The position numbers and the translations under genes were made by a program. A DNA stretch of 49,855 nucleotides, from the NCBI GenBank assembly GCA_012523035.1, contig JAAYJH010000108.1, positions 1-49,855 of the forward strand, given 5' to 3'. This document shows, piece after piece, positions 1 through 8,096 of this stretch; position 1 is the first letter of the stretch, and every line of letters starts with the position of its first letter. The notes under the pieces are model-generated. The model was not told where the DNA came from. It was given only the letters and a program-made list of their open reading frames with translations, and ran no database searches. This DNA comes from Fibrobacter sp. GTDB lineage: Bacteria > Fibrobacterota > Fibrobacteria > Fibrobacterales > Fibrobacteraceae.

Positions 1-621
1 ACTTTAAATATTTTTAAAGATAGTCAAAAAAAAGTTATTCCTATTGTTTTATCTCTCACACAATTCAATTCTGAAGATGACAAGGCAAAATTGGAGGAAA
101 GTTGTTTTGTAAATATTACTTATAACGAGTTTTATACAAAACTTAAAAAAAATCTAAAAGAAGTTAATGGTAATAGCAAATATAAAGGGTTCTTAAATGA
201 CTATATGTCTTCTTTATTAAAATTAACAGAAACTTCTGAAAGTACTTCTTCTCAATCGTATCTTTCTAAATTAGAGAAGTTGCAGGAGATTTTTACAAAG
301 TATAAACCAAAGATATATCAAAATAAGGTTTTATATTTTGATTTTGAGACAAAGAATTATACAAAGAATTATACATGGTCTATTGACGCTTTAATCAATG
401 AAAATGGGTGGACTATAGAACTTTTTGGTCGTAATCCTCAATCCACACTTAAGCTATTTAAAAAATATATAGAATATGTTAAAAATAACTCTTTAGGGAA
501 TGTAGTATTCAATGACACTTGTGAAAGGATTGTTTACAAAACCTTGGATCAAAATACAGAAATCTCTGATGTTCAAGAATCTATAAAAAAACTTATTGAC
601 ATTGTTAAAGACTTAATATAA
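1..621 (+). CDS. C-terminal part of a possible PD-(D/E)XK nuclease family protein (5' truncated)
   Basis: The reading frame is open from base 1, so the gene begins before the window; a TTG at 91 is the first start-like codon but the frame continues upstream of it. About 206 residues are visible. They are rich in Lys, Asn, Ile and Tyr and end at a TAA at 619-621. The mix of a hydrophobic strand followed by T-Q-F-N, then F-V-N-I-T-Y, then a helical K-G-F-L-N-D-Y segment recalls the PDDEXK_4 family found near restriction and defence genes. I cannot see the catalytic D-E-x-K part, which would lie upstream. Base composition is more AT-rich than the next operon, which fits acquired DNA. The family call is tentative. 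Confidence 0.45.
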   Translation, partial: TLNIFKDSQKKVIPIVLSLTQFNSEDDKAKLEESCFVNITYNEFYTKLKKNLKEVNGNSKYKGFLNDYMSSLLKLTETSESTSSQSYLSKLEKLQEIFTKYKPKIYQNKVLYFDFETKNYTKNYTWSIDALINENGWTIELFGRNPQSTLKLFKKYIEYVKNNSLGNVVFNDTCERIVYKTLDQNTEISDVQESIKKLIDIVKDLI

Positions 622-714
622 AACTTGAACTCAAGTGACTAATGCAATCTAAAAGCATATACATTATTACTTAATGTCCATATCGCTATTAGATGTTTTT
701 GCTGTCTCAAAAAG

Positions 715-733
715 CCAGGCGTGTGTGAGACTT
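715..733 (-). repeat. Dispersed 19-mer, copy 1 (reverse orientation)
   Basis: The minus strand reads AAGTCTCACACACGCCTGG exactly. It lies in the 198-bp gap between the truncated first gene and the MoxR gene, 94 bp after the stop at 621. Confidence 0.85.
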
Positions 734-819
734 TATTAAACAGTTTTAGTTTTTGTTTTGTGTTTTTTCTTTGATTTATTAGTATTATAAGGGTGATGTT
801 TTTTTTATGAAGGCTTTGT

Positions 820-1716
820 ATGATTCAAGATTTGTTCCGTAGTTTGAATAAGGTTTTGTTGGGTAAAGAAAGGGCGGTTCGTTTGCTTTTGGATGCTCTT
901 TTGGCAGGAGGGCATGTCTTGATAGAAGATGTGCCTGGTACAGGCAAGACTTCTTTGGCTAAGTCTCTGGCTGTGGGGCTTGGGGCCGATTTTTCTAGGG
1001 TGCAGTTCACTCCCGATTTGTTGCCTGGAGATATTACTGGTGGTGCTATTTATAAGGCGAACACCGGTGATTTTGAGCTTCGAAAGGGGCCCGTTTTTAC
1101 AGAGATTCTTTTGGCAGATGAGATCAATAGGGCCTCTCCGCGTACCCAGAGTGCTCTTTTAGAGGCTATGGAAGAGAAGCAGGTGTCTTTGGAGGGGAGT
1201 GCCCACGCTCTTTCGCCACTTTTTATGGTCATTGCGACACAGAATCCGGTGGAGTTTCATGGAGTTTATCCTTTGCCCGAGGCTCAAATGGATCGCTTTT
1301 TGATTCGATTTTCTATTGGGTATCCTAGCGAGCAGACGGAGTTAGATATTTTACGATTTAAAGCTTCGATGCTTTCTGATTCTATTTTAGTTCCAAAAAT
1401 GGTGTTGCAGATGCAAGAAGAGGTTTTGAAAGTTCATGTGGATGAGGCTTTGGAGTTGTATATTGTGAATTTGGTGATGGCTACCAGGTCTCATAAGGCT
1501 TTGAGGCTCGCTGCAAGCCCTAGGGCGGGAGTTTCTATTTTAAAGATGGCAAAAGCAAATGCCTATTTGGATCAAAGGAATTATGTGACTCCAGAAGATA
1601 TTCAATATGTTTTGGTGCCTAGTTTGGCACATCGAATTTTTGCTGTAGAGTCTGGTTTGGGCCTTAGTGAGGCGATTGTAGAAGAAATCCGTAAAAGTGT
1701 GAAAATTCCTGTTTGA
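820..1716 (+). CDS. MoxR family AAA+ ATPase
   Basis: This 298-residue protein is a MoxR-type AAA+ ATPase, thought to act as a chaperone in maturation of metal-dependent or VWA-domain protein complexes. The Walker A motif is at residues 39-45 (PGTGKTS), Walker B at about 96-103 (ILLADEIN), and the sensor-1 region follows (IATQNP). The C-terminal lid domain runs from about 200. Length is normal for the family. The ATG at 820 follows an AAGG six bases upstream. It is the first gene of an apparent operon with a DUF58 protein (10-bp gap) and a transglutaminase, the classic MoxR/DUF58/TgpA arrangement. No VWA (BatA/BatB) genes are present here. Confidence 0.93.
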   Translation: MIQDLFRSLNKVLLGKERAVRLLLDALLAGGHVLIEDVPGTGKTSLAKSLAVGLGADFSRVQFTPDLLPGDITGGAIYKANTGDFELRKGPVFTEILLADEINRASPRTQSALLEAMEEKQVSLEGSAHALSPLFMVIATQNPVEFHGVYPLPEAQMDRFLIRFSIGYPSEQTELDILRFKASMLSDSILVPKMVLQMQEEVLKVHVDEALELYIVNLVMATRSHKALRLAASPRAGVSILKMAKANAYLDQRNYVTPEDIQYVLVPSLAHRIFAVESGLGLSEAIVEEIRKSVKIPV

Positions 1717-1726
1717 TTTTGCTTTT

Positions 1727-2908
1727 ATGAGAAATTATTGGTCTGTTTTGTTTGATTCTATTTTCAAGATGCCCTATCGAGAGGGTGTTTTGGTGCGTTT
1801 GTATTATTTTTGGCAAGAAACTTTTACTTCGGCTGCTAAATCTTGTATTGCGGCTGCTTGGTTTGCTTTGCTTTTGTATATGGTTCCCGGGGCTTTTTTG
1901 GCTCGGTATTTTTTGTTTTTTTTGATTTCTTTGTTGTTTGTGGCAGTTTTGCTTCGGCCTAAAACGAAGTTTTTGACTTTGAAAAATGCTGTGATTGCTC
2001 CGGTGACTGCAGGCGAAGAGGCTGTTTTGAGTGTGGATGTGTTTTCTGAAAAAGCTTATGCTGCTTTGAGTCTTGAGGTTTTTAGGTTAGATGATTCTTT
2101 GAAAAGATCAAATCCTTTGGATTCTTTTTTTTCTATAGGCGCTTCTGATTATCAACAATTTTCTATTAAGATTAAAACTGAAAAGAGAGGGCTTTTTTTG
2201 CTGAAGAAAACAGCGGTGCTTTTGAAGGATCCGATTGGTTTGGTGAATAGTGCGGTGATTTATCAGGATGTTTTGGAGCTGGTGGTGTATCCCAAAGCAG
2301 TGCGAATTGGATCTTTTTCGTTTTTGTTGAATGGTGTTTCGGGTAGAGATTTTTCACTTTTACTGCGGCCTTTTATGGAGAGGGGGATGGATTTTAAAGG
2401 GGTGAGGCCCTACCGTGAAGGGGATTCTTTGAGGGATGTGGATTACCGTGCTTTTGCTCGACATTTAAAGCCTTTTACCAAAGAATTTGGGGTGGAAATG
2501 GGGGGAGGCCTTGTGCTTGTTTTGGACCTTCGTTTTGATAGATGGCGTGATAAAGTTTATTTTGAGTCTGCAATTTCTTTGACGGCAGGGATTGCTTTTT
2601 GGTTGTTAGAGAGACAAGTGCTAGACCGCTTTTTTATTAATGATCAAGAGATTGATTTGAAAGGCAGAGAGAAAAGATTTTTGATTTTGCAAGCTTTGGC
2701 TAAAATTGAGACCCCGCGCTTAAAATCCAAAGAAGCTCCAAAAAAATGGGAGCCAGCGGCTATTCCTATGGGGCCTGTTTTTGCGGTTTGTCTTAAAAAA
2801 AATCACTCCAAGTGGATTAAAAAACAAATTGTGCTGCATAGTGAAACTATTGAACACGATTCGGTGATGTATTGGAATCCAAGCCCAGATGACGAGGTGT
2901 TTTTGTGA
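1727..2908 (+). CDS. DUF58 domain-containing membrane protein
   Basis: This 393-residue protein carries one or two hydrophobic segments near residues 38-75 and a DUF58 domain whose signature lies at about 217-245 (ERGMDFKGVRPYREGD, then DVDYRAFAR). DUF58 proteins accompany MoxR ATPases and transglutaminase-like proteins; their biochemical role is not firmly known, and the fold of the C-terminal part resembles a VWA domain. The stop TGA overlaps the GTG start of the next gene in GTGA, so the two are probably translationally coupled. Identification rests on the signature and on gene order. Confidence 0.9.
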   Translation: MRNYWSVLFDSIFKMPYREGVLVRLYYFWQETFTSAAKSCIAAAWFALLLYMVPGAFLARYFLFFLISLLFVAVLLRPKTKFLTLKNAVIAPVTAGEEAVLSVDVFSEKAYAALSLEVFRLDDSLKRSNPLDSFFSIGASDYQQFSIKIKTEKRGLFLLKKTAVLLKDPIGLVNSAVIYQDVLELVVYPKAVRIGSFSFLLNGVSGRDFSLLLRPFMERGMDFKGVRPYREGDSLRDVDYRAFARHLKPFTKEFGVEMGGGLVLVLDLRFDRWRDKVYFESAISLTAGIAFWLLERQVLDRFFINDQEIDLKGREKRFLILQALAKIETPRLKSKEAPKKWEPAAIPMGPVFAVCLKKNHSKWIKKQIVLHSETIEHDSVMYWNPSPDDEVFL

Positions 2909-4749
2909 GGTTTTGGAACACTTTTTTCTTGCTTTTGGGAGCCCTTGTTTTTGTGACTTTTCAGTCCAAAGTTTATGTTTTAGGGTTGGTGGCGGGTTTG
3001 CTGCTTGTGTTTATAGCCAGGAATTTGAAAAAAAATAAGGTGATTTTGTATAGAAAACTGCCTGTTTATTTGGCAATACTCCCTTTTTCTTTGTGGTGGT
3101 TTTTGTCGCCCAGTGTGGAGAGTGGGATTTCTCCTTGGATCTTTTTTATACCATCTTGGTATTTATTTTTTTTGGCTCTGGTGCAGTGGCGAAGTCTAGG
3201 AAGGGGAGGGGCATTTGTTTTTATTCGATTCAATGCCCTGGCGGCTGTTTTGCTTTCGATTCGAGATCCAGATTGGTTTTCTGGTGTTTTGCTTGTGTTC
3301 TTTTTCTTGACTTTATTATTTCATATCCGCCCCTCGACTCCTTTTTGGAGGTGGTTTATGGCGATTGTGTTGTCGGTGTTGGGTTTGTTTGCATTGATTT
3401 TTAGTGTTTCTTTTTTGCAAAAAAAGACGGCTAAATCTTGGAATAAAAATTGGGGAGATGATTATTATTGGAGCCGTCATATGATGGGCTTTGATCCTGT
3501 GGCTTCACTAGGTTCTTTTACTAAAAATTATGAGTCTAAATACGACCACCAAATAGTGCTTCGATTGTGGACACAAGAGCCTCCAGTGTTTTTAAAGGCT
3601 GTGGCTTACGAACGATTTTTGCAAGGTTTATGGAAAAGTTCTGATAAAGATTCTGTTTTGCAGGCTATGGATTATTTTGCGGATTATGCTTTGTTTCAAA
3701 AAGATTCTTCGAGTATTTCTAATAAAGTCTGGGTGCAGTCCGATATTAAGACTTTTCAGTATTTATTTGCTCCTGCAAATGCTGTGGGTGTGGGGCTAAA
3801 ATCAGATTCTATTCGATCTTTTGTGGGTGGACATTTGCAAAATATAGCTTCTGAAGTGAAGGATTGGTATTATTTAGAGGCCGATGAAATTTTGGATTCT
3901 TTGAATGCATTGGATTTTTTGTCTTGGTCTTTGAGTGATAGCCTTTTGCTTCAAGTTGCTTCTTTAGAAATGGGATTGGATGCTTCTATGAGTCCTTCTC
4001 AGCTAGCGATTCAAATCCAAAAGTATTTTTCTATGAATTTTGAGTACTCGCTAGTGGTGAATGCAAAGAAAAAGTCAGAGGCTTTGTGGCAGTTTTGGGA
4101 TTCTAAAAAAGGCTATTGTGAATATTTTGCAACTTTAGCGGTGCTTTTGATGCGTTACCACGGTGTTCCTGCAAGGTATGTGGTGGGCTTTGCTTATCCA
4201 GAGTTTTCTGCCGATAGATCTTATTCGTTTTTTAGAAGAAAGCATTCTCATGCTTGGGTAGAGTTTTTTGAAGGCCATTGGAAATCTACAGACCCCACTC
4301 CTTTGAGGCTTCAAGAAGAAAACCCGCAGTCTTGGCTTGCTCTAAAACAAGAAGCTTTTAAAGCAAAATGGAATTATTACCTTCATGCACTTAAAGAGGG
4401 TTCGTGGCGTCAGAGTCTCGATTCTTGGCAGGTTTTTGTGGAGTCTTTATTGGCTCGTTTTGAAACTTATGCGGTGTTATTTTTGTTGCTTTTATGCTAT
4501 GTGTTTTATAAAAGAAAAAAGAAGAAGAGTGCTTTTGATGCAGTGCATTTTAAACAAGAAGAGTGGGCTTTAACTTTGAACAATGCTTTGAAAACTTTAA
4601 GTAAACTGGGCTATTCTCTGGAAACTGGCGAAACGATTGGCTTTTTTATATTAAGATTAGAGTCACTAGAAGAGGTTCCTGTAGCAAGGCCATGGAAGAG
4701 AGCTTTGAAGAGTTTAAAAGATTACCAAACGCATCGATGGTGTCCATAA
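2905..4749 (+). CDS. TgpA-like membrane transglutaminase / cysteine protease-fold protein
   Basis: The 614-residue protein has a multi-pass N-terminal membrane region (to about residue 175), an extracytoplasmic domain, a transglutaminase core and one more membrane helix (about 523-540) followed by a lysine-rich cytoplasmic stretch. The catalytic triad is visible: Cys405 in GYCEYFA, His449 in HSHAW and Asp463 in STDPTP. This is the TgpA/DUF3488 architecture. The substrate is unknown; the family's partnership with MoxR and DUF58 suggests envelope protein processing or cross-linking. The GTG at 2905 is chosen because it gives the 4-bp overlap with the preceding stop. Confidence 0.9.
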   Translation: MRFWNTFFLLLGALVFVTFQSKVYVLGLVAGLLLVFIARNLKKNKVILYRKLPVYLAILPFSLWWFLSPSVESGISPWIFFIPSWYLFFLALVQWRSLGRGGAFVFIRFNALAAVLLSIRDPDWFSGVLLVFFFLTLLFHIRPSTPFWRWFMAIVLSVLGLFALIFSVSFLQKKTAKSWNKNWGDDYYWSRHMMGFDPVASLGSFTKNYESKYDHQIVLRLWTQEPPVFLKAVAYERFLQGLWKSSDKDSVLQAMDYFADYALFQKDSSSISNKVWVQSDIKTFQYLFAPANAVGVGLKSDSIRSFVGGHLQNIASEVKDWYYLEADEILDSLNALDFLSWSLSDSLLLQVASLEMGLDASMSPSQLAIQIQKYFSMNFEYSLVVNAKKKSEALWQFWDSKKGYCEYFATLAVLLMRYHGVPARYVVGFAYPEFSADRSYSFFRRKHSHAWVEFFEGHWKSTDPTPLRLQEENPQSWLALKQEAFKAKWNYYLHALKEGSWRQSLDSWQVFVESLLARFETYAVLFLLLLCYVFYKRKKKKSAFDAVHFKQEEWALTLNNALKTLSKLGYSLETGETIGFFILRLESLEEVPVARPWKRALKSLKDYQTHRWCP

Positions 4750-4776
4750 TAGAGTGCTTTTTGCTATCTTGTGTGT

Positions 4777-5340
4777 ATGTTAAGTTATTTATATCAAGTT
4801 TTGACCGCTGTTCCTCTTTGGGAAGTACTTTTAATCTTTTTTGCAAAAATGGTCGAGGTGGCATTTAGCACTTTGAGACATATTTTGATCAATAAGGGTT
4901 ACCGAAAACAAGGTTCTTTTTTGTCTTTTTTCGAAATAATTATTTGGACTTTTGTGGCCTCTAGGGTGATCATGGGTCTTTCTGAAGCCCCAATTAAAGC
5001 ATTGGTTTATAGCCTTGGCTTTTCGGTGGGAGTTTATGTGGGCTCTTTATTAGAAGCTAGAATCGCTGTAGGACGCGTGCTAGTCCAGGTAATTGCTAGT
5101 GAAGCTTTGGCTCCTTTGATGGTGGATTCGCTTAGAAATTTGGGCTATGGTGTGACTACTATTGACGCTCAAGGTAAAGAAAATAACAAGACGGTTTTGA
5201 TGATTTTTGCCCAGCGACTCAAGAAAGAAAAAATTTTAGAGGTGGTGCAAAAAATAGATGAAAAGGCCTTGGTGGTGATCAGTGTGGTCGATGATTTAAA
5301 AGGGGGCTTTTATCCTTCTTGGAGGCGTTTTAGGCCATAA
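4777..5340 (+). CDS. DUF5698/DUF2179 (UPF0316) family membrane protein
   Basis: The protein has about 187 residues: an N-terminal membrane half with three probable helices (motif AKMVEVAFSTLRHI, then GFSVGVYVGSLLEA) and a soluble C-terminal half of about 75 residues resembling DUF2179, a domain found in YitT-type proteins and thought to bind small ligands. This matches the UPF0316 family. A GTG six bases upstream (4771) is an alternative start; no clear ribosome site supports either. It starts 27 bp after the transglutaminase gene and could be the last gene of that operon. Function is not established. Confidence 0.85.
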   Translation: MLSYLYQVLTAVPLWEVLLIFFAKMVEVAFSTLRHILINKGYRKQGSFLSFFEIIIWTFVASRVIMGLSEAPIKALVYSLGFSVGVYVGSLLEARIAVGRVLVQVIASEALAPLMVDSLRNLGYGVTTIDAQGKENNKTVLMIFAQRLKKEKILEVVQKIDEKALVVISVVDDLKGGFYPSWRRFRP

Positions 5341-5390
5341 CAAAATGCTTATGAGCATGCTTCGATAGTGTAAAAAAAAAGACCTAGCTT

Positions 5391-5795
5391 TTCAAAATAA
5401 AATTCAAGAAAAACCGGGTCAAATATTTATATTCGTAAATAATCGTTTAAGAAAACGAATGGTGTTAATTTAACTCATATATATTCTTTCTAGAAAGATT
5501 TTAAGTGATGCAACTTCAAATTATAAATGTGAACTGCAGTAAAAAATAATTCAAATCACTAAATCCCAAAACAATCGTTCAAGAAAAATCGGGTCAAATA
5601 TTTATATTCGCAAATAATCGTTTAAGAAAACGAATGGTGTTAATTTAACTCATATATATTCTTTCTAGAAAGATTTTAAGTGATGCAACTTCAAATTATG
5701 AATGTGAAGTGTAGTAAAAAATAATTCAAATCACTAAATCCCAAAACAATCGTTCAAGAAAAATCGCTTCAAATATTTATATTCGTAAATAATAA
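5391..5795. repeat. Tandem repeat, 175-bp unit, about 2.3 copies
   Basis: The motif beginning CAAATATTTATATTCG recurs at 5420, 5595 and 5770, an exact 175-bp period. Copies 1 and 2 are nearly identical, differing at about six positions; the third copy stops after about 25 bp. Each full unit holds the perfect palindrome TCTTTCTAGAAAGA and a CGTTT/AAACG inverted pair. The repeat fills most of the gap between the DUF2179 gene and the GH16 gene. I see no open frame or known RNA in it. Confidence 0.93.
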
Positions 5796-5863
5796 ATAGT
5801 GCTTTTTATTTATTAGTTTTATAAAGTATGGGTTTAAAAGGTTTTGAAAATATTTGGAGTGTT

Positions 5864-7327
5864 ATGTTTCGAAGTGTTTCTTTTTTGTGGCTTTGTGCGG
5901 CTTTTCTTTTTGCTGCACCTCCTTCTGGTCCAGAGGCGTGGGATCTGATTTTTGAAGATGAGTTCGAGGGTACAGCTTTGGACTCTAAAAAATGGAATTC
6001 AACTTACAATTGGGGGAACACCCACAACCACAGAGCTTATTGTGCTCCAGAAAATATTTTGGTAGAAAATGGTTTTTTGCGTATAAAAGGAGAAGCCAAA
6101 AGACACCCCAAAGCCCCTCCTACAGCCTCTAACGGTGGAAAAACCTATTCTTTGGATTACACCTCGGGAGCCATAGACACTAAAAATAAATTTAGCACTC
6201 AATACGGTTATATAGAGGGGCGTTTCAAGGCTCCCAAACAATTAGGAACTTGGCCTGCATTTTGGACTTTACAAGATGGCTGGCCTCCAGAAATTGATAT
6301 TTTAGAAATCCCTCACGAACGAAACAAGCATCATTATTACATGCACTACACAGAGCCTTCTTGGTATGCTTCTCATGGCGATGCTTGGGATCACGAAGCC
6401 TCGTTTGGAGGCACTCATACAGGACCAAATAAAGCAGAAGCCTTTTACAATTATGGCGTAGAATGGGATAGCGAGAGCATGAAGTTTTATTTTGATGACA
6501 AACAAATCGCATCTTATAATCGAGTTTCAGAAATCAGCCAAGCAAAAGAAATGTATATAATCATCAACTTGGCCATTGGTGGTTGGGCCGGAGATAATAT
6601 AGAAGTCAAAGAAAATAACCCAGCGTATTTTGAGGCAGATTGGGTACGAGTTTGGAAATTAAAGTCTATCTTTCCCGATACGGTTCGGATTCGATCTTTA
6701 GATGAAAACAAATGCATCCTTTTTGAAGATAAAAAACTTTATTTAGGGGATTGTCAAGATGAAAAAGCTTTGCTTCGTTTAAAACAACTGAGTAGCAACA
6801 CCTATGCATTATATTTTGGATCTAAAGTTTTTGAAATCCCCAATGAATCAAAAGACGCTGGAGCTGCAGTGGGTTTGTGGGATTGGAACGGCAAAGACCA
6901 TCAAAAAGTAGTCTTTGAAAAGCAAAAAGATTTTGAATCCTATGTGGTACGAATGAAAATGAAGCATAGTGGGCACTATATTCGTTCTAAAGAGGGATCG
7001 ATAATCCAAGATTGGAATGATTCTTGGCCTTGGAATCAGAATTGGGAGATTATCTTGGACAAAGAAAGTGAAGTCCCTATCGCTTTGAAGCAGACAAAGG
7101 CGGCTTTAATTGAAAGTTTTCAGATCTTCAATAATCACTTGCACCTCCATTTCACTTTGAATGGTGTCGAAATGAAAATAGTGGATTTACAAGGTCGTTT
7201 GTTTTATCATCAAAAACCCTTGGCTCAAAAAAGCATCTCTTTAGAAACTTTTCCGCAGGGAGTCTATCAAGTGATTTTACAAAAAAATCAATACAGACAA
7301 GAATTTAGACTCTTCAAAAGGAATTGA
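5864..7327 (+). CDS. Secreted GH16 family endo-beta-glucanase with C-terminal sorting-like domain
   Basis: The catalytic domain (about residues 25-265 from this start) carries the GH16 active-site motif EIDILE: Glu143 is the expected nucleophile and Glu148 the acid/base. GH16 enzymes cut beta-1,3 or mixed-linkage glucans and related polymers. A middle region (about 268-405) looks like a ricin-type beta-trefoil, with a final NQNWEI. The last 70 residues (MKIVDLQGR, then FPQGVYQVIL) resemble type IX secretion C-terminal sorting domains. The frame also has an ATG at 5828, but the ATG at 5864 gives a standard signal peptide and has GGAG just upstream. Substrate cannot be fixed from sequence alone. 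Confidence 0.9.
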   Translation: MFRSVSFLWLCAAFLFAAPPSGPEAWDLIFEDEFEGTALDSKKWNSTYNWGNTHNHRAYCAPENILVENGFLRIKGEAKRHPKAPPTASNGGKTYSLDYTSGAIDTKNKFSTQYGYIEGRFKAPKQLGTWPAFWTLQDGWPPEIDILEIPHERNKHHYYMHYTEPSWYASHGDAWDHEASFGGTHTGPNKAEAFYNYGVEWDSESMKFYFDDKQIASYNRVSEISQAKEMYIIINLAIGGWAGDNIEVKENNPAYFEADWVRVWKLKSIFPDTVRIRSLDENKCILFEDKKLYLGDCQDEKALLRLKQLSSNTYALYFGSKVFEIPNESKDAGAAVGLWDWNGKDHQKVVFEKQKDFESYVVRMKMKHSGHYIRSKEGSIIQDWNDSWPWNQNWEIILDKESEVPIALKQTKAALIESFQIFNNHLHLHFTLNGVEMKIVDLQGRLFYHQKPLAQKSISLETFPQGVYQVILQKNQYRQEFRLFKRN

Positions 7328-7400
7328 CGAACGCAGAATCAGACTCTAAAATAGTAGAATTGCGGCAAAATAAGCTTCATTTTTAATCACACTTGATTCC

Positions 7401-7600
7401 TGCCAAAACCATGCCTAATATCATTAAGAAACATCGAACTAAACATTCCCGAATTTTGCCAAAACCATGCCTAATATCATTAAGCTCTAGAAACATCGAA
7501 CTAAACATACCCGAACTCTGCCAAAACCATACCTAATATCATTAAGCTCTAAAACCATCGAACTAAACATACCCGAACTCTGCCAAAACCATGCCAAAAC
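7401..7600. repeat. Tandem repeat, 56-62-bp unit, 3 copies plus a partial fourth
   Basis: TGCCAAAACCATGCCTAAT (or a one-base variant) starts at 7401, 7457 and 7519, and a shortened copy starts at 7581. The spacing is 56, 62 and 62 bp; the first unit lacks a 6-bp CTCTAG-like stretch. The repeat lies just after the GH16 gene. No frame or structured RNA is obvious. Confidence 0.9.
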
Positions 7601-7624
7601 TCCATATATTCCTTTTATTTTATG

Positions 7625-7643
7625 AAGTCTCACACACGCCTGG
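7625..7643 (+). repeat. Dispersed 19-mer, copy 2
   Basis: Exact AAGTCTCACACACGCCTGG preceded by TG and followed by TTTA, about 300 bp after the GH16 stop and next to the 62-bp tandem repeat. Confidence 0.85.
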
Positions 7644-8030
7644 TTTATTTTCTCAAAGCACTATCCTTTAATCGCATCAAAAAGTGACTCGAAAGCAAAT
7701 AATCCCCTCATATTATGAGGCGAATGAGTTGTTGTCGTTGCTTTACATAAAAAAATGCTAAATAATGCATCAAAATTAGAAAGTTTCTCCAATGCATTTA
7801 GACTGATATTCCATTTATCAAAAACTTTTCAAATTTCAAAAATAGAAGTCTTTCATCTATTGATTATAGAAAAGTCTCCATTAAAGATTAAAGTCCGCTG
7901 CTTCATCAAGCGTGATGGCAATGACAGTATTTCAAAATATTTTTTTGAGTGTTTCTGGTATTGAATCTACCTTCATTAATTCCTTTAGTTTTATTGATTT
8001 ATGCCTGGTTTTTATCTAAAAAACTCCCTT
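7644..8030. other. Intergenic stretch without a recognised gene
   Basis: The only frame of note is a 69-codon one on the plus strand (7755-7964). It has no ribosome site and no family resemblance that I can see, so I do not call it a gene. Near 8002 there is a fragment (GCCTGGTTTTTAT) matching the tail of the dispersed 19-mer. Confidence 0.4.
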
Positions 8031-8036
8031 CGATTT

Positions 8037-8084
8037 ACTATGTTTAACGGTACTTTTTTTACTATGTTTAACGGTACTTTTAAA
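8037..8084 (+). repeat. Direct duplication of a 24-bp unit upstream of the symporter gene
   Basis: ACTATGTTTAACGGTACTTT occurs at 8037 and again at 8061, period 24 bp, ending just before the ribosome site (GGTGAGG at 8086) of the symporter gene. Within the unit, GTTTAAC is nearly self-complementary. It could be a duplicated operator or a slippage product. Confidence 0.7.
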
Positions 8085-8096
8085 AGGTGAGGTTTT

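Noticed and set aside
7755-7964. 69-codon frame upstream of the symporter gene
   Set aside because: No ribosome site, no recognisable domain, and located in a repeat-rich gap; evidence too weak to call a gene.
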